From: Chryseobacterium carnipullorum
GTDB taxonomy: Bacteria; Bacteroidota; Bacteroidia; Flavobacteriales; Weeksellaceae
Direction: 5' to 3'
Length of the DNA stretch: 64,000 nucleotides
Assembly: GCF_900142785.1 (NCBI RefSeq)
Contig: NZ_FRCD01000024.1
Coordinates: 1-64,000, forward strand
The translations under genes were made by a program, and so were the position numbers. The notes under the pieces were generated by a model that saw only the letters and a list, made by a program, of their open reading frames with translations, searched no databases and was not told the origin of the DNA. This document shows positions 25,959 to 35,554 of the stretch, in pieces (within the stretch, counting starts at the first letter, position 1; every line of letters begins with the position of its first letter).

Positions 25959-27223
25959 AACGAAATGTAATCTCCATTGTTTTGGGAGGCGGCAGAGGGA
26001 CAAGATTATTCCCGTTAACATATTCAAGATCTAAACCGGCAGTTCCTATTGCAGGAAAATACAGGCTGGTAGATATCCCTATTTCTAACTGTCTGAATTC
26101 AGGACTGAATAAAATCCTGGTTTTAACGCAGTTTAATTCAGCTTCCTTAAATTCACATATCAAGAATTCTTATCACTTTGACATTTTCAGCAAAGGATTC
26201 GTAGATATTCTTGCTGCTGAGCAGAATGTAGAAAATGAAAGCTGGTATCAGGGAACGGCAGATGCAGTACGCCAGTCGATGAAGCACCTGGAAAAGTATG
26301 ATTATGACTATATTCTCATCCTTTCCGGTGACCAGCTCTATCAGATGGATTTCAGGGAAATGCTGGATTTTCACATTGAAAACGGAGGCGACGTCACCAT
26401 TGCTACCATTCCCGTAGTGGCGAAAGATGCTACTGGATTCGGAATTTTAAAATCTGATGATGACGGCAACATTACCTCTTTCTATGAAAAGCCGGAATAT
26501 GATATCCTGGATGGCCTGAAATCTGAAGTTTCAGAGGAAAACAAGCATAAAGGGAAAGAATATCTGGCATCGATGGGAATTTATATTTTCACCAGAACGA
26601 TTTTGAAAAAAATGTTTGAAGACGGGGCTGGTGATGATTTCGGAAAAGATATCATTCCAAACTCCATCGGAAAGTATAAAACCTTGAGTTATCAGTACGA
26701 AGGCTACTGGACAGACATTGGAACGATAGAATCATTTTATGAAGCGAATCTGGATCTTTGTCAGGATCTTCCGCAGTTTAACCTGTTTTCTTCTTCACCC
26801 ATTTATACCAGAGCAAGGATGCTTCCGCCATCAAAGATCAACGGTTCTTATGTGAGTAAAGCTGTTTTCGGAGACGGATGTATCATTATGGCTGATAAGA
26901 TCGAAAATTCTGTGATCGGAAACAGAACCAGGATAGACAAAGGGAGTACCATCGTCAATTCCTATGTAATGGGGGCCGATTTTTACCAGAATACGACAGA
27001 AATTGTTATCAACGACAGAAGCGGGCGTCCCAATATGGGAATCGGAAAATACTGCTACATTGAGAAGGCGATCCTTGATAAAAACTGCTACATCGGAGAC
27101 AATGTGAAGATTATTGGAGGGAAACATCTTCCGGACGGCGACTACGGAACCCATTCCGTTCAGGATGGAATTGTTGTGGTGAAAAAAGGAGCTGTTCTTC
27201 CTTCCGGAACTCATATAGGCTGA
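25955..27223 (+). CDS. glgC: Glucose-1-phosphate adenylyltransferase
   Basis: A 422-residue ADP-glucose pyrophosphorylase, the committed step of glycogen synthesis: glucose-1-phosphate plus ATP gives ADP-glucose. GGGRGTRLFPLT at 11-22 is the nucleotide loop, KPAVPIAGKYRLVDI is the N-terminal regulatory and substrate region, and ILILSGDQLYQMD is the catalytic metal site. The C-terminal part (about 290-422) is a left-handed beta-helix with isoleucine-rich hexapeptide repeats. SMGIYIF and YWTDIGTIESFYEAN are typical family landmarks. It completes the glgB-glgA-glgC set. Confidence 0.96.
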   Translation: MKRNVISIVLGGGRGTRLFPLTYSRSKPAVPIAGKYRLVDIPISNCLNSGLNKILVLTQFNSASLNSHIKNSYHFDIFSKGFVDILAAEQNVENESWYQGTADAVRQSMKHLEKYDYDYILILSGDQLYQMDFREMLDFHIENGGDVTIATIPVVAKDATGFGILKSDDDGNITSFYEKPEYDILDGLKSEVSEENKHKGKEYLASMGIYIFTRTILKKMFEDGAGDDFGKDIIPNSIGKYKTLSYQYEGYWTDIGTIESFYEANLDLCQDLPQFNLFSSSPIYTRARMLPPSKINGSYVSKAVFGDGCIIMADKIENSVIGNRTRIDKGSTIVNSYVMGADFYQNTTEIVINDRSGRPNMGIGKYCYIEKAILDKNCYIGDNVKIIGGKHLPDGDYGTHSVQDGIVVVKKGAVLPSGTHIG

Positions 27224-27397
27224 ATAGAAAGGGAGATGGAAGATTGATGGGTGAAATTTTCCTGCCAAAAGAATCACGAAGGAATTTGAATAATTAAATT
27301 CCCAAATAGTATTCCATCTTCCATTATCCATTTTTTCTGACTTTAACCTTCATGAGGTTAATAAGTGTTAAACCTAAAAACTAGAGTGATCATGATA

Positions 27398-27428
27398 TTG
27401 GTCACTTTTTTTATTTGTATTACTTTTG
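27398..27428 (+). promoter_or_regulatory. Promoter of the SRPBCC-type gene
   Basis: TTG at 27398-27400, a 20-nt spacer and TACTTTTG at 27421-27428 fit the Bacteroidota consensus exactly. The -7 box ends only 4 nt before the ATG at 27433, so the transcript should start at or next to the start codon. Confidence 0.65.
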
Positions 27429-27432
27429 TGCG

Positions 27433-28473
27433 ATGCGTTTTTTTAAAATTATAGCCGTAATTCTTGTTTTAGTGGTAGGAGCTTATGCTGCTTCCATGTA
27501 CTATTTTGTAGATGAAAACAAGGATTTTAAGATAGAAAAAGAGATCGATTATCCTATCGATAAAGTCTTTCCCCAGTTTAATAATCTTCAGCACTTTACC
27601 CGCTGGAATAACTTTTTTACGAGTTCACCGTCTATTGATATAGATTATTATACGCCTTATGAAGGCCAGGGAGGGGCAATCAGTTATGTCGATCCAAAAA
27701 ATGATACAGACGGAGAAATGTTCATCCGCTACGAAAACCCTGAAAAAAGTCTGCGTTATCAGCTTTTCGAGGACAGAAACGAAAATCCTACGGTAGTTGA
27801 TGTTAAATTTAAAGCCATTTCTGCTGGAAAAACAAAGATTACATGGCTTGTCCACACCCCAAAACTTTCCGTGTTGAGGAGAGTAGAGAATTTCTGGACA
27901 GAAGACCGGTTTGCTGAAAATATTGACAAAAGTATGGTTAACCTCAAAAATGTTTTGGGTAATAAAGTGGAAAAAGATAACCAGATGGCTTCCATCAAAT
28001 ATGACAGTCTGATGGTGGAAAATGAAGAAAGTAAGGTGCTTTTGGGAATCAATGTAAGTGCGTCCAACAAAAAAGAATCCCTTTATAAAAATATTGTGAT
28101 GAATTACAGTAAGATTTATAATTATGTAACAATGGATCTGGGCAAAAAAGACGATGAATTCGGCTTTCCTGTACTTATTACCGATGCGGATAATTATAAA
28201 GACAAAGAGGTTTCTTACTTCATGGGAATTCCACTTTCCAAAAAGATTGGAGTAACGGATAATAACTTCAATTTCCGTACGGTGAATGCTTCTCAAAATT
28301 ACGTGATGTACTACAAAGGAAATTATGAAGGCAGAATAAGGGCAGTTCAGCAGCTGATTCAGAAGGCCAAAAAAGACGAGATGCGCTTCGGAGATATCCG
28401 TCAGACCTTTATTGAACGTCCGATCGAAGGGCAGGAGGTCAACATGAAGCTCTCATTATCAGTGTTTAAGTGA
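27433..28473 (+). CDS. Membrane-anchored SRPBCC / GyrI-like protein
   Basis: A 346-residue protein. The ATG at 27433 is chosen because it opens a clean hydrophobic anchor (MRFFKIIAVILVLVVGAYAA) and because the promoter overlaps codons upstream. Residues about 35-165 look like an SRPBCC (START-like) ligand-binding domain (EIDYPIDKVFPQFNNL, YENPEKSLRYQLF). Residues about 195-340 resemble a GyrI-like effector-binding domain, with YYKGNYEGRIRAVQQLI near the end. This pairing occurs in uncharacterised Bacteroidota proteins. The ligand and role are unknown. Confidence 0.78.
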   Translation: MRFFKIIAVILVLVVGAYAASMYYFVDENKDFKIEKEIDYPIDKVFPQFNNLQHFTRWNNFFTSSPSIDIDYYTPYEGQGGAISYVDPKNDTDGEMFIRYENPEKSLRYQLFEDRNENPTVVDVKFKAISAGKTKITWLVHTPKLSVLRRVENFWTEDRFAENIDKSMVNLKNVLGNKVEKDNQMASIKYDSLMVENEESKVLLGINVSASNKKESLYKNIVMNYSKIYNYVTMDLGKKDDEFGFPVLITDADNYKDKEVSYFMGIPLSKKIGVTDNNFNFRTVNASQNYVMYYKGNYEGRIRAVQQLIQKAKKDEMRFGDIRQTFIERPIEGQEVNMKLSLSVFK

Positions 28474-28543
28474 TTTTTTTTTAATTATTTTTTTCTTAAT
28501 TTTTTTTAACGGTCTCAGGCTGTCTTAACTCGGTTTTTTTTAT

Positions 28544-28551
28544 TAAATTTG
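28544..28551 (+). promoter_or_regulatory. -7 box of the sucAB operon
   Basis: TAAATTTG matches TAnnTTTG and lies 46 nt before the sucA start. No clear -33 TTG was found; the upstream stretch is a long T-rich run. Confidence 0.45.
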
Positions 28552-28597
28552 AAGATTAATTCTACAAATAAATTTTAATAATAGATAAACTGTAATA

Positions 28598-31414
28598 ATG
28601 GACAGATTTTCATTCCTAAACGCAGCTCATTCTCAGTTAATTGAGGATTTATACCAACAGTACTTAAAATTCCCGGATTCTTTGGAGCCATCATGGAAAG
28701 CCTTTTTTCAAGGTTTCGATTTTGCTTTGGAGAACTATGGAGATGATGATAACGTTCAATACATTCAGGCCCCGGCCAACGCTGCTCCGGCAGTACAGCA
28801 AATCTCTCAGGCAGTATCCAGCGGAGAAGTTCCTGAGCACATCAAAAAAGAGTTCAAGGTAGTAAACCTTATTGAGGCTTACAGAACGAGAGGGCACTTG
28901 TTCACAAAGACCAACCCAGTTAGAGAAAGAAGACACTATACGCCTACTTTAGACATCGAGAACTTCGGTCTTAGCAAGGAGGATTTAAATACGAAATTCA
29001 ACTGTGCTGTTGAAACAGGAATGAAAGAACCTGCAACACTACAGGACCTGATCAAGCATTTGGAAAGTATCTACTGCGATTCTATCGGAGTAGAATACAC
29101 GTATATCAACAACGTTGAAGAAAAAGACTTCATCAAGAAATGGCTTCAGGTGAACGAAAACCACCCAAGTCTTTCTGCAAATGAAAAAACTGAGATTTTA
29201 TTAAAATTAAATCAGGCAGTAGCTTTTGAAAACTATCTTCATACCAAATTTGTAGGACAAAAGAGATTCTCGCTGGAAGGTGGTGAAACTTTAATCCCTG
29301 CATTGGATCAGTTGATCTCTAGATCTTCTCAATTAGGAGTAGACGAAGTAGTTCTGGGAATGGCTCACAGAGGAAGACTGAACGTGTTGTCAAACATTTT
29401 CGGAAAATCTTACAAGCAAATCTTCTCGGAATTTGAAGGAAAAGAATTCGAAGAGGATGTATTCTCCGGTGACGTTAAATATCACCTGGGATCATCTAAA
29501 AAAGTGAAAACTGCTTCAGGAGAAGAAGTAGCCATCAACCTTACCCCGAATCCATCTCACCTTGAAACCGTAGCAGCTCTTGTAGAAGGGATCTGCCGCG
29601 CGAAGATAGATGACAAATACAAAGGAGACGGTTCCAAGATTCTTCCAATCGTAATCCATGGTGACGGTGCTATTGCCGGTCAGGGAATTGCTTACGAAGT
29701 AGCTCAGATGATGACGCTGGAAGGATATAAAACAGGAGGAACTGTTCATATCGTTGTGAACAATCAGGTTTCATTTACGACTAACTATGCAGATGCAAGA
29801 TCTTCAACCTACTGTACAGATATTGCAAAAGTAACAGAATCGCCGGTGATGCACGTTAATGCTGACGATGCTGAAGCGGTAGTTCATGCAATGCATTTTG
29901 CAGCAGATTTCAGAGCGAAGTTTGGGAAAGATGTTTATATCGATTTATTAGGATACAGAAAATATGGGCACAACGAAGGAGATGAGCCTAGATTCACGCA
30001 GCCTAATCTGTATAAATTAATTTCAAAACACCCGAATCCAAGAGAAATTTATAAAGATAAATTGCTTAAGGACAGCATCACGTCCAACGATGTGATTGCC
30101 AAAATGGAATCAGATTTCAAAGCACTTTTAGATAAAGATTTTGATGCTTCCAAGGAGATTGAGAAAAATGCAATGGACCTGTTCATGGCAGATGACTGGA
30201 TCAATTATCCTATCGGAAAAAGAGGTGCTGTTCAGATTCCTGTAGATACAAAATTTGACTTAGAGAAGCTTAAAGAACTGGCCATTAAAATGTCATCTCT
30301 TCCTGCTGATAAAAAGTTCATCAATAAAATTACAAGACTGTTTGATAACCGTGTTAAGGCGATCGAAGGAAATTCATTAGACTGGGCTCTTGGCGAGTGG
30401 TTGGCGTATGCTACCCTTCTTGTGGAAGGCCACAATGTAAGAATTTCCGGAGAAGATGTGGAAAGAGGAACATTCTCTCACAGACATGCGGTGGTAAAAA
30501 CTGAAGATACAGAAGAAGAGTATATTCCTTTGAGACACGTGTCAGAAAGCAGATTTGATGTATTCAACTCTCACCTTTCAGAATATGGAGTTTTAGGTTT
30601 TGACTATGGATATGCCATGGTTTCTCCTAATACATTGACCATCTGGGAAGCTCAGTTCGGAGACTTTGTAAACGGTGCTCAGATCATCGTTGACCAGTAT
30701 CTGGCGGCAGCTGAAGAGAAATGGAAGATCCAGGACGGATTGGTGATGCTGTTGCCTCACGGTTCAGAAGGTCAGGGAGCAGAACACTCTTCTGCAAGAT
30801 TAGAAAGATTCTTAACGCTTTGTGCGAACGAAAATATGGTGGTAGCCAATATCACTTCACCTGCCAATTATTTCCACTTATTAAGAAGACAGCTTAAATG
30901 GTCATTCAGAAAGCCGTTGGTCGTAATGAGTCCTAAATCTTTATTGAGACATCCTAAAGTGGTTTCTCCACTGGAAGATTTTGCAAACGGTTCATTCCAG
31001 CCAATATTGGACGATCCTACTGCAGATCCTAAAAAAGTTGAAAAATTAGTGTTGTGTTCAGGGAAACTATACTTCGAATTATTAGCGAAGAAAGAAGAAC
31101 TGAATTGTGAAAATATTGCATTGGTAAGATTAGAGCAGTTGTACCCGCTTCAGGCAGATGCAATAGATGCGATCTTCAGCAAATATGACAACAGAACACA
31201 ATTGGTTTGGGCTCAGGAAGAACCTGAAAACATGGGGGCATGGTCTTATATCCTGAGAAATTTCAGAGATACAGGAATCCAGGTTGTAGCTCCGGTACCA
31301 AGCGGTGCTCCGGCTCCGGGAAGCCACAAAATGTTTGAGAAAAACCAAAATGCAGTGATCAACAGAGTTTTCGACAGAGATGATGCTCCTGCAAAAAGAC
31401 CCGTGACAGCGTAA
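28598..31414 (+). CDS. sucA: 2-oxoglutarate dehydrogenase E1 component
   Basis: A 938-residue thiamine-diphosphate enzyme of the TCA cycle that decarboxylates 2-oxoglutarate and passes the succinyl group to lipoyl-E2. The N-terminal FLNAAHSQLIEDLYQQY helix is the E2-binding region of this family. GMAHRGRLNVL, HLGSS, VIHGDGAIAGQGIAYE with NNQVSFTTN (ThDP and Mg binding) and KYGHNEGDEP are conserved in order. The C-terminal half has LLPHGSEGQGAEHSSAR and SPKSLLRHP. The length is typical. It lies 40 nt upstream of sucB with the same direction, so the two form an operon. Confidence 0.97.
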   Translation: MDRFSFLNAAHSQLIEDLYQQYLKFPDSLEPSWKAFFQGFDFALENYGDDDNVQYIQAPANAAPAVQQISQAVSSGEVPEHIKKEFKVVNLIEAYRTRGHLFTKTNPVRERRHYTPTLDIENFGLSKEDLNTKFNCAVETGMKEPATLQDLIKHLESIYCDSIGVEYTYINNVEEKDFIKKWLQVNENHPSLSANEKTEILLKLNQAVAFENYLHTKFVGQKRFSLEGGETLIPALDQLISRSSQLGVDEVVLGMAHRGRLNVLSNIFGKSYKQIFSEFEGKEFEEDVFSGDVKYHLGSSKKVKTASGEEVAINLTPNPSHLETVAALVEGICRAKIDDKYKGDGSKILPIVIHGDGAIAGQGIAYEVAQMMTLEGYKTGGTVHIVVNNQVSFTTNYADARSSTYCTDIAKVTESPVMHVNADDAEAVVHAMHFAADFRAKFGKDVYIDLLGYRKYGHNEGDEPRFTQPNLYKLISKHPNPREIYKDKLLKDSITSNDVIAKMESDFKALLDKDFDASKEIEKNAMDLFMADDWINYPIGKRGAVQIPVDTKFDLEKLKELAIKMSSLPADKKFINKITRLFDNRVKAIEGNSLDWALGEWLAYATLLVEGHNVRISGEDVERGTFSHRHAVVKTEDTEEEYIPLRHVSESRFDVFNSHLSEYGVLGFDYGYAMVSPNTLTIWEAQFGDFVNGAQIIVDQYLAAAEEKWKIQDGLVMLLPHGSEGQGAEHSSARLERFLTLCANENMVVANITSPANYFHLLRRQLKWSFRKPLVVMSPKSLLRHPKVVSPLEDFANGSFQPILDDPTADPKKVEKLVLCSGKLYFELLAKKEELNCENIALVRLEQLYPLQADAIDAIFSKYDNRTQLVWAQEEPENMGAWSYILRNFRDTGIQVVAPVPSGAPAPGSHKMFEKNQNAVINRVFDRDDAPAKRPVTA

Positions 31415-31454
31415 TTAAGAATAATACCCAATTAAAAAATAAAAAATACTCAAT

Positions 31455-32711
31455 ATGTCAGTTTTAGAAATGAAAGTTCCTTCACCGGGAGAATCCATTA
31501 CAGAAGTTGAAATTGCAACTTGGCTTGTGAAAGATGGTGATTACGTAGAAAAAGATCAGCCCATCGCAGAAGTAGACTCAGATAAAGCAACTCTTGAATT
31601 GCCAGCGGAACAAAGCGGTGTCATTACATTAAAAGCAGAAGAGGGTGATGTAGTACAGGTTGGTCAGGTAGTTTGTTTAATTGATGTGGATGCTGCTAAA
31701 CCTGCAGGCGGAAGTGCTCCTGCTGCTGAAGCTCCAAAACAGGAAGAAGCTCCGAAAGCTGCTGAACCTGCTAAACAGGAAGCGCCAAAACCAGCGGCTC
31801 CGGTATCTGCTCCACAAACTTATGCAACGGGAGCTCCATCTCCTGCAGCTAAAAAAATCCTTGACGAGAAAGGAATTCAGTCAGGACAGGTTTCAGGAAG
31901 CGGAAGAGACGGAAGAATCACTAAAACAGATGCAGAATTGGCTGCAGTTCCTGCTTTAGGAGGAACTCCTTCTACTGCAACGGGTGCTCGTACAACGACG
32001 ACGACTAAACTTTCAGTTCTAAGAAGAAAAATCGCTTCAAGATTGGTTTCTGTAAAGAACGAAACAGCGATGCTGACCACTTTCAACGAAGTGGATATGT
32101 CTGAAATCTTCAGATTAAGAAAATTATATAAAGAAGAATTTGCTCAGAAACATGGAGTAGGACTAGGATTTATGTCTTTCTTTACAAAAGCGGTTACTAG
32201 AGCATTACAAATGTATCCTGATGTGAATGCATCCATCGACGGAGATTTTAAAATCAATTATGATTTCTGCGATATTTCAATTGCGGTTTCAGGTCCTAAA
32301 GGATTAATGGTTCCTGTATTGAGAAATGCAGAAAACATGTCTTTCAGCGGAGTAGAAGCTAACATCAAAGATCTTGCTACCAAAGTAAGAGACGGTAAAA
32401 TTACAGTTGATGAAATGACCGGAGGCACATTTACGATTACAAACGGTGGTACTTTTGGATCGATGTTATCTACCCCTATCATCAACCCGCCACAATCTGC
32501 TATCCTTGGAATGCACAATATCATCCAGAGACCGGTAGCTGTTGACGGACAAGTTGTAATCAGACCAATGATGTATGTAGCAATGTCTTATGACCACAGA
32601 ATTATCGACGGAAAAGAGTCTGTAGGATTCCTTGTAGCGGTAAAAGAAGGTATCGACAATCCTGTTGAAATATTAATGGGAGGTGACGAAAGAAAAGGCC
32701 TTGGATTATAG
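31455..32711 (+). CDS. sucB: Dihydrolipoyllysine succinyltransferase (E2 of 2-oxoglutarate dehydrogenase)
   Basis: A 418-residue E2 core subunit. A lipoyl domain (1-80) has the modified lysine at Lys44 in [12 protein letters not shown]. An Ala/Pro/Glu-rich linker (about 82-120) leads to a peripheral subunit-binding domain ([25 protein letters not shown]) and a catalytic acyltransferase domain from about 185, with the active-site SYDHRIIDG near residue 390. Pairing with sucA fixes the 2-oxoglutarate specificity. The third component (lipoamide dehydrogenase) is not in the window. An intrinsic terminator follows. Confidence 0.96.
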   Translation: MSVLEMKVPSPGESITEVEIATWLVKDGDYVEKDQPIAEVDSDKATLELPAEQSGVITLKAEEGDVVQVGQVVCLIDVDAAKPAGGSAPAAEAPKQEEAPKAAEPAKQEAPKPAAPVSAPQTYATGAPSPAAKKILDEKGIQSGQVSGSGRDGRITKTDAELAAVPALGGTPSTATGARTTTTTKLSVLRRKIASRLVSVKNETAMLTTFNEVDMSEIFRLRKLYKEEFAQKHGVGLGFMSFFTKAVTRALQMYPDVNASIDGDFKINYDFCDISIAVSGPKGLMVPVLRNAENMSFSGVEANIKDLATKVRDGKITVDEMTGGTFTITNGGTFGSMLSTPIINPPQSAILGMHNIIQRPVAVDGQVVIRPMMYVAMSYDHRIIDGKESVGFLVAVKEGIDNPVEILMGGDERKGLGL

Positions 32712-32740
32712 ATTTTAATAAAATTATAATATAACTTACG

Positions 32741-32768
32741 ATCTCGCCTTAAAAAAGGCGAGATTTTT
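32741..32768 (+). terminator. Intrinsic terminator of sucAB
   Basis: ATCTCGCCTT and AAGGCGAGAT form a 10-bp stem with an AAAA loop, followed by five T. It begins 30 nt after the sucB stop. Confidence 0.85.
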
Positions 32769-32791
32769 GTATTTGTTAAGAAAATACTAAG

Positions 32792-33181
32792 ATGATGTTC
32801 TCAAAAATGACTTCCAATATCAAAGTTTCAGTAATACCTGAATATGATAGTAAAAACAGTTATCCATCTGAAAACCGTTACGTCTTCAAGTATAATATTA
32901 CGATAGAAAACGACGGTAGTTTTCCGATTAAAGTAATTAAAAGAAAATGGCTGATCTTCGACGTAGGCTTTGGATATACTGAGATTATAGGCGATGGAGT
33001 GATAGGATTGACACCGGAGATTCCGGTAAGCGAAAATTTCGCTTATTTCTCCAATGTTATGCTTCGGTCCGGCGTAGGAAATATGAGCGGCAAATACCTT
33101 GTTAAAAACATGGATACTCAGGAAACTTTTGAGATAGAAATCCCGAAGTTTAATCTGTTGTCTGAAGTTTTAAGCAATTAG
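32792..33181 (+). CDS. apaG: ApaG-family protein
   Basis: A 129-residue beta-sandwich protein of the ApaG family, linked in enterobacteria to cobalt/magnesium resistance and diadenosine tetraphosphate; its biochemical role is unsettled. RYVFKYNITIENDG, VKVIKRKWLI-like KVIKRKWLIFD, GDGVIGLTPEI and a G-x-M-x-G-x-Y pattern (GNMSGKYLVKN) match the family. Start codons at 32792 and 32807 are both possible. It stands alone after the sucAB terminator. Confidence 0.88.
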   Translation: MMFSKMTSNIKVSVIPEYDSKNSYPSENRYVFKYNITIENDGSFPIKVIKRKWLIFDVGFGYTEIIGDGVIGLTPEIPVSENFAYFSNVMLRSGVGNMSGKYLVKNMDTQETFEIEIPKFNLLSEVLSN

Positions 33182-33381
33182 CCTGAATCAGAAGTGGAAA
33201 AATAGGATTTAATGATGTTAGAAGAAGGAAGCTGTCCTTTACTATTTAATATCTGACAGTTTTATGCATAAAAAAGAAAACTTAATTTAGATTGTCTTTT
33301 CTCATCTCATGAGCTCCCTTTTTCCAGCATCATGCTTTTACTTTTTAAAAGCAGATTTGCCTTTCCACAAATTTGTATGGA

Positions 33382-33719
33382 TTATTCCCTGATAAATCGG
33401 TGTCCGCTTATGCCCTTCGAAGATTTGACTTCCAGAAAATAGGCTCCTTTTGAAAGACAGGAAACATCTATTTTAAATCAGAAGAATTGTACTGGAGGAG
33501 TCTTCCTTCAGAACTGTAAATATTAGTCCATTGTATATCATCAAGACCTTTAATCTCAATAAAACCTTCCTTAACCGGATTAGGATACACTTTTATGGCT
33601 GAATGATTTCCTGATACTAATTCTTTTGTTCCTAAAAAACACTTTCATAAGTAAGTTCTGAGCTTTTTTGCAAAGATTAGATTGCCGACTATAAAAGCAG
33701 CCGGAAGTAAAAGTTTTTT
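33382..33719 (-). pseudogene. Decayed T9SS cargo gene (signal peptide plus type A sorting domain)
   Basis: Read on the minus strand this segment gives, in three frames in turn, a signal peptide (KKLLLPAAFIVGNLIFA), QKSSELTYESVF, then a T9SS type A sorting domain with the hallmark VYPNPVKEGFIEIKG and SSEGRLLQYNSSD, and finally CLSKGAYFLEVKSSKG with a stop. Frame changes fall near runs of A or T (33665, 33637 and 33468 or thereabouts), and the signal peptide has no ATG. The mature domain normally between signal and sorting domain is missing. I read it as an internally deleted, frameshifted gene. Confidence 0.65.
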
Positions 33720-33729
33720 AAGTTTTTAG

Positions 33730-34287
33730 TTATAGTTTTTTTACGTATTTATTTAGAAAAGAGCCATGTATTTCTTCATTTTGAGTGATGATTAGCTTTT
33801 CAAAAGCCAACAGGGCTATTTTTGCACAAGCTTCAGCGTCATCGCCTGCACGGTGATGATTCAGACTGATCTGATGATGTTCTGCCAGATGTTTCAAACC
33901 GTATTTAGGAAGATAGTTCCATGATTTTTTGGCCAGCTGAATACTGCATAGGTAATTCAGTTTTGGGGTGAACATTCCATAATGATCGAAGCAGCCCCTT
34001 AAAACACCTGCGTCAAAACTTGCATTATGGGCAATCATTAGCGATCCGTACATCATTTTTTCAGCTTCATACCAGATCTCATCAAAGGTAGGCGCATCTT
34101 TTACATCTTCAGGTTTTATCCCATGAACATCAATATTGAATCTGCTGAAATAAGGAAAGCTCGGAGGTTTGATAAGCCAGGTTCTGGTTTCAACGATTTT
34201 GGAATCCTGAACAACACAAATGCCCATTTCGCACGCCGAATTTTTTTCGTGAGTGGCTGTTTCAAAATCTATTGCGCAAAAATCCAT
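33730..34287 (-). CDS. DEDDh 3'-5' exonuclease (DnaQ-like)
   Basis: A 185-residue exonuclease of the DnaQ/RNase T type. Exo I is CAIDFETA at 4-11 (Asp and Glu metal ligands), Exo II is MIAHNASFDAGVLR near 94, and Exo III is the HRAGDDAEACAKI near 150, with His and Asp. No polymerase-binding or other domain is attached, so it is a stand-alone enzyme, possibly for RNA or DNA trimming or repair. The start (MDFCAIDFETA) is the only ATG before Exo I. It is transcribed towards the T9SS remnant. Confidence 0.9.
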   Translation of the reverse strand: MDFCAIDFETATHEKNSACEMGICVVQDSKIVETRTWLIKPPSFPYFSRFNIDVHGIKPEDVKDAPTFDEIWYEAEKMMYGSLMIAHNASFDAGVLRGCFDHYGMFTPKLNYLCSIQLAKKSWNYLPKYGLKHLAEHHQISLNHHRAGDDAEACAKIALLAFEKLIITQNEEIHGSFLNKYVKKL

Positions 34288-34571
34288 TTTAATGAGTGAT
34301 GGGTTTAAAATTATGAATGATAAGTAGCTGATACTGCTTTATAATAAACTGGAATCGATGATTTGACGTTTAATAGGTCGGCTGGTGCTAAAAATTATTA
34401 ACGTGTAAGATATAAATTTTTTCTGAAATCAAATGATTTTGAAATGCTAAACAATCCGACTCTTTACTAAGCTAAAATATGGGATATTTAAAAAAACAGC
34501 GCTAGAAAAAGTCTTCATGAAATTAAAATTTTGATTCTCAATAAAAACAGAATCCCTTATAGGCTTAACTT

Positions 34572-35549
34572 TTATTTTCCTCCTAAAAAATGTTTAAAAA
34601 TAAGCCACTTCGATTGATAGAAATCATCTTTCTGATTTTTCTGACGAAGTTTCCAAGTTCCCGGAAGCTGTCCGTAAAATCCAAAATGCGCTCTTAAAAC
34701 AGCCCAGAAATGGGCAAAACCATTTTTCAGCCCGAAATAAACTCCCGCAAATCCATCTAAAACAAGCCTTAAAGAGATGATGCCGATCAGTTGGGGAAAA
34801 GGAAGATTTTTCACCATCATAGAAAGATTGTTTCGCATATTGAGATAAGTCTTCTGAGCGCTCTGCTTGTTCAACGTTCCTCCACCTACATGATAGACTT
34901 TGGACTTTCCGGTGTAGAAGATTTTCTTTCCCGAGTTAATCAGTCTCCAGCAAAGATCAATCTCTTCCTGATGGGCAAAAAATCTCTCATCGAAACCCTT
35001 TTGTGCCCAGAAATCCTTGGAACGGATAAAAAAGCAACAGCCCGAAGCCCAGAAAATTTCTTTTTCGTCATCATACTGTCCTTTATCTTCCTCAAGACTG
35101 TCAAAAATACGTCCGCGGCAGTACGGGTAGCCCAGATTGTCTATCAGACCACCGGCAGCACCAGCAAATTCAAAATAATTCTTATTATTAAACGATAAGA
35201 TTTTAGGCTGAACAGCGGCTATGGAGGCGTCTTTTTCAAAAAGATCCATAACGGGATTGATCCAGTTTTCCGTGACTTCTACATCAGAATTGAGGAGACA
35301 GTAATATTCATTCTTTATTTCTTTTAAACCCTCATTGTATCCTCCTGCAAAACCATAGTTTTTATCGTTTCTGATGATTTTTACAGTAGGAAACTGACGC
35401 TCTATAAAATCTATAGAATCATCAGTTGAAAGATTATCAATGACATAAATGTCAGCATTCTGAGAAAAACGGACAACATCTGGAAGAAATTTTTCAAGCC
35501 AGTTCTTACCGTTCCAGTTTAAAATGGCAACTGCTAAATTGGTAGGCAT
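34572..35549 (-). CDS. Family 2 glycosyltransferase
   Basis: A 325-residue GT-A glycosyltransferase. AVAILNWNGKNWLEKFLP at 8-25 opens the nucleotide-sugar fold, YVIDNLSTDDS and NYGFAGGYNEGL follow, and YYCLLNSDVEVTENW gives the DxD-like metal site. GFDERFFAHQEEIDLCWR is the acceptor/catalytic region. The C-terminus is amphipathic and basic, consistent with membrane association. It most resembles rhamnosyltransferase-like enzymes of surface glycan assembly; the substrate is unknown. It begins 5 nt after the acyltransferase, so the pair is an operon acting on envelope lipids or glycans. Confidence 0.9.
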   Translation of the reverse strand: MPTNLAVAILNWNGKNWLEKFLPDVVRFSQNADIYVIDNLSTDDSIDFIERQFPTVKIIRNDKNYGFAGGYNEGLKEIKNEYYCLLNSDVEVTENWINPVMDLFEKDASIAAVQPKILSFNNKNYFEFAGAAGGLIDNLGYPYCRGRIFDSLEEDKGQYDDEKEIFWASGCCFFIRSKDFWAQKGFDERFFAHQEEIDLCWRLINSGKKIFYTGKSKVYHVGGGTLNKQSAQKTYLNMRNNLSMMVKNLPFPQLIGIISLRLVLDGFAGVYFGLKNGFAHFWAVLRAHFGFYGQLPGTWKLRQKNQKDDFYQSKWLIFKHFLGGK

Positions 35550-35554
35550 CAGAA

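Noticed and set aside
27236-27325. Inverted words ATGGAAGAT and ATCTTCCAT after glgC, considered as a terminator
   Set aside because: The arms are about 70 nt apart with no T run directly after the second arm in a stable fold; more likely dispersed-repeat sequence or chance.
27625-28296. 223-codon open frame on the minus strand
   Set aside because: It lies wholly inside the SRPBCC/GyrI-like gene on the opposite strand, and the translation is rich in Ile, Phe and His without any domain; an antisense shadow.
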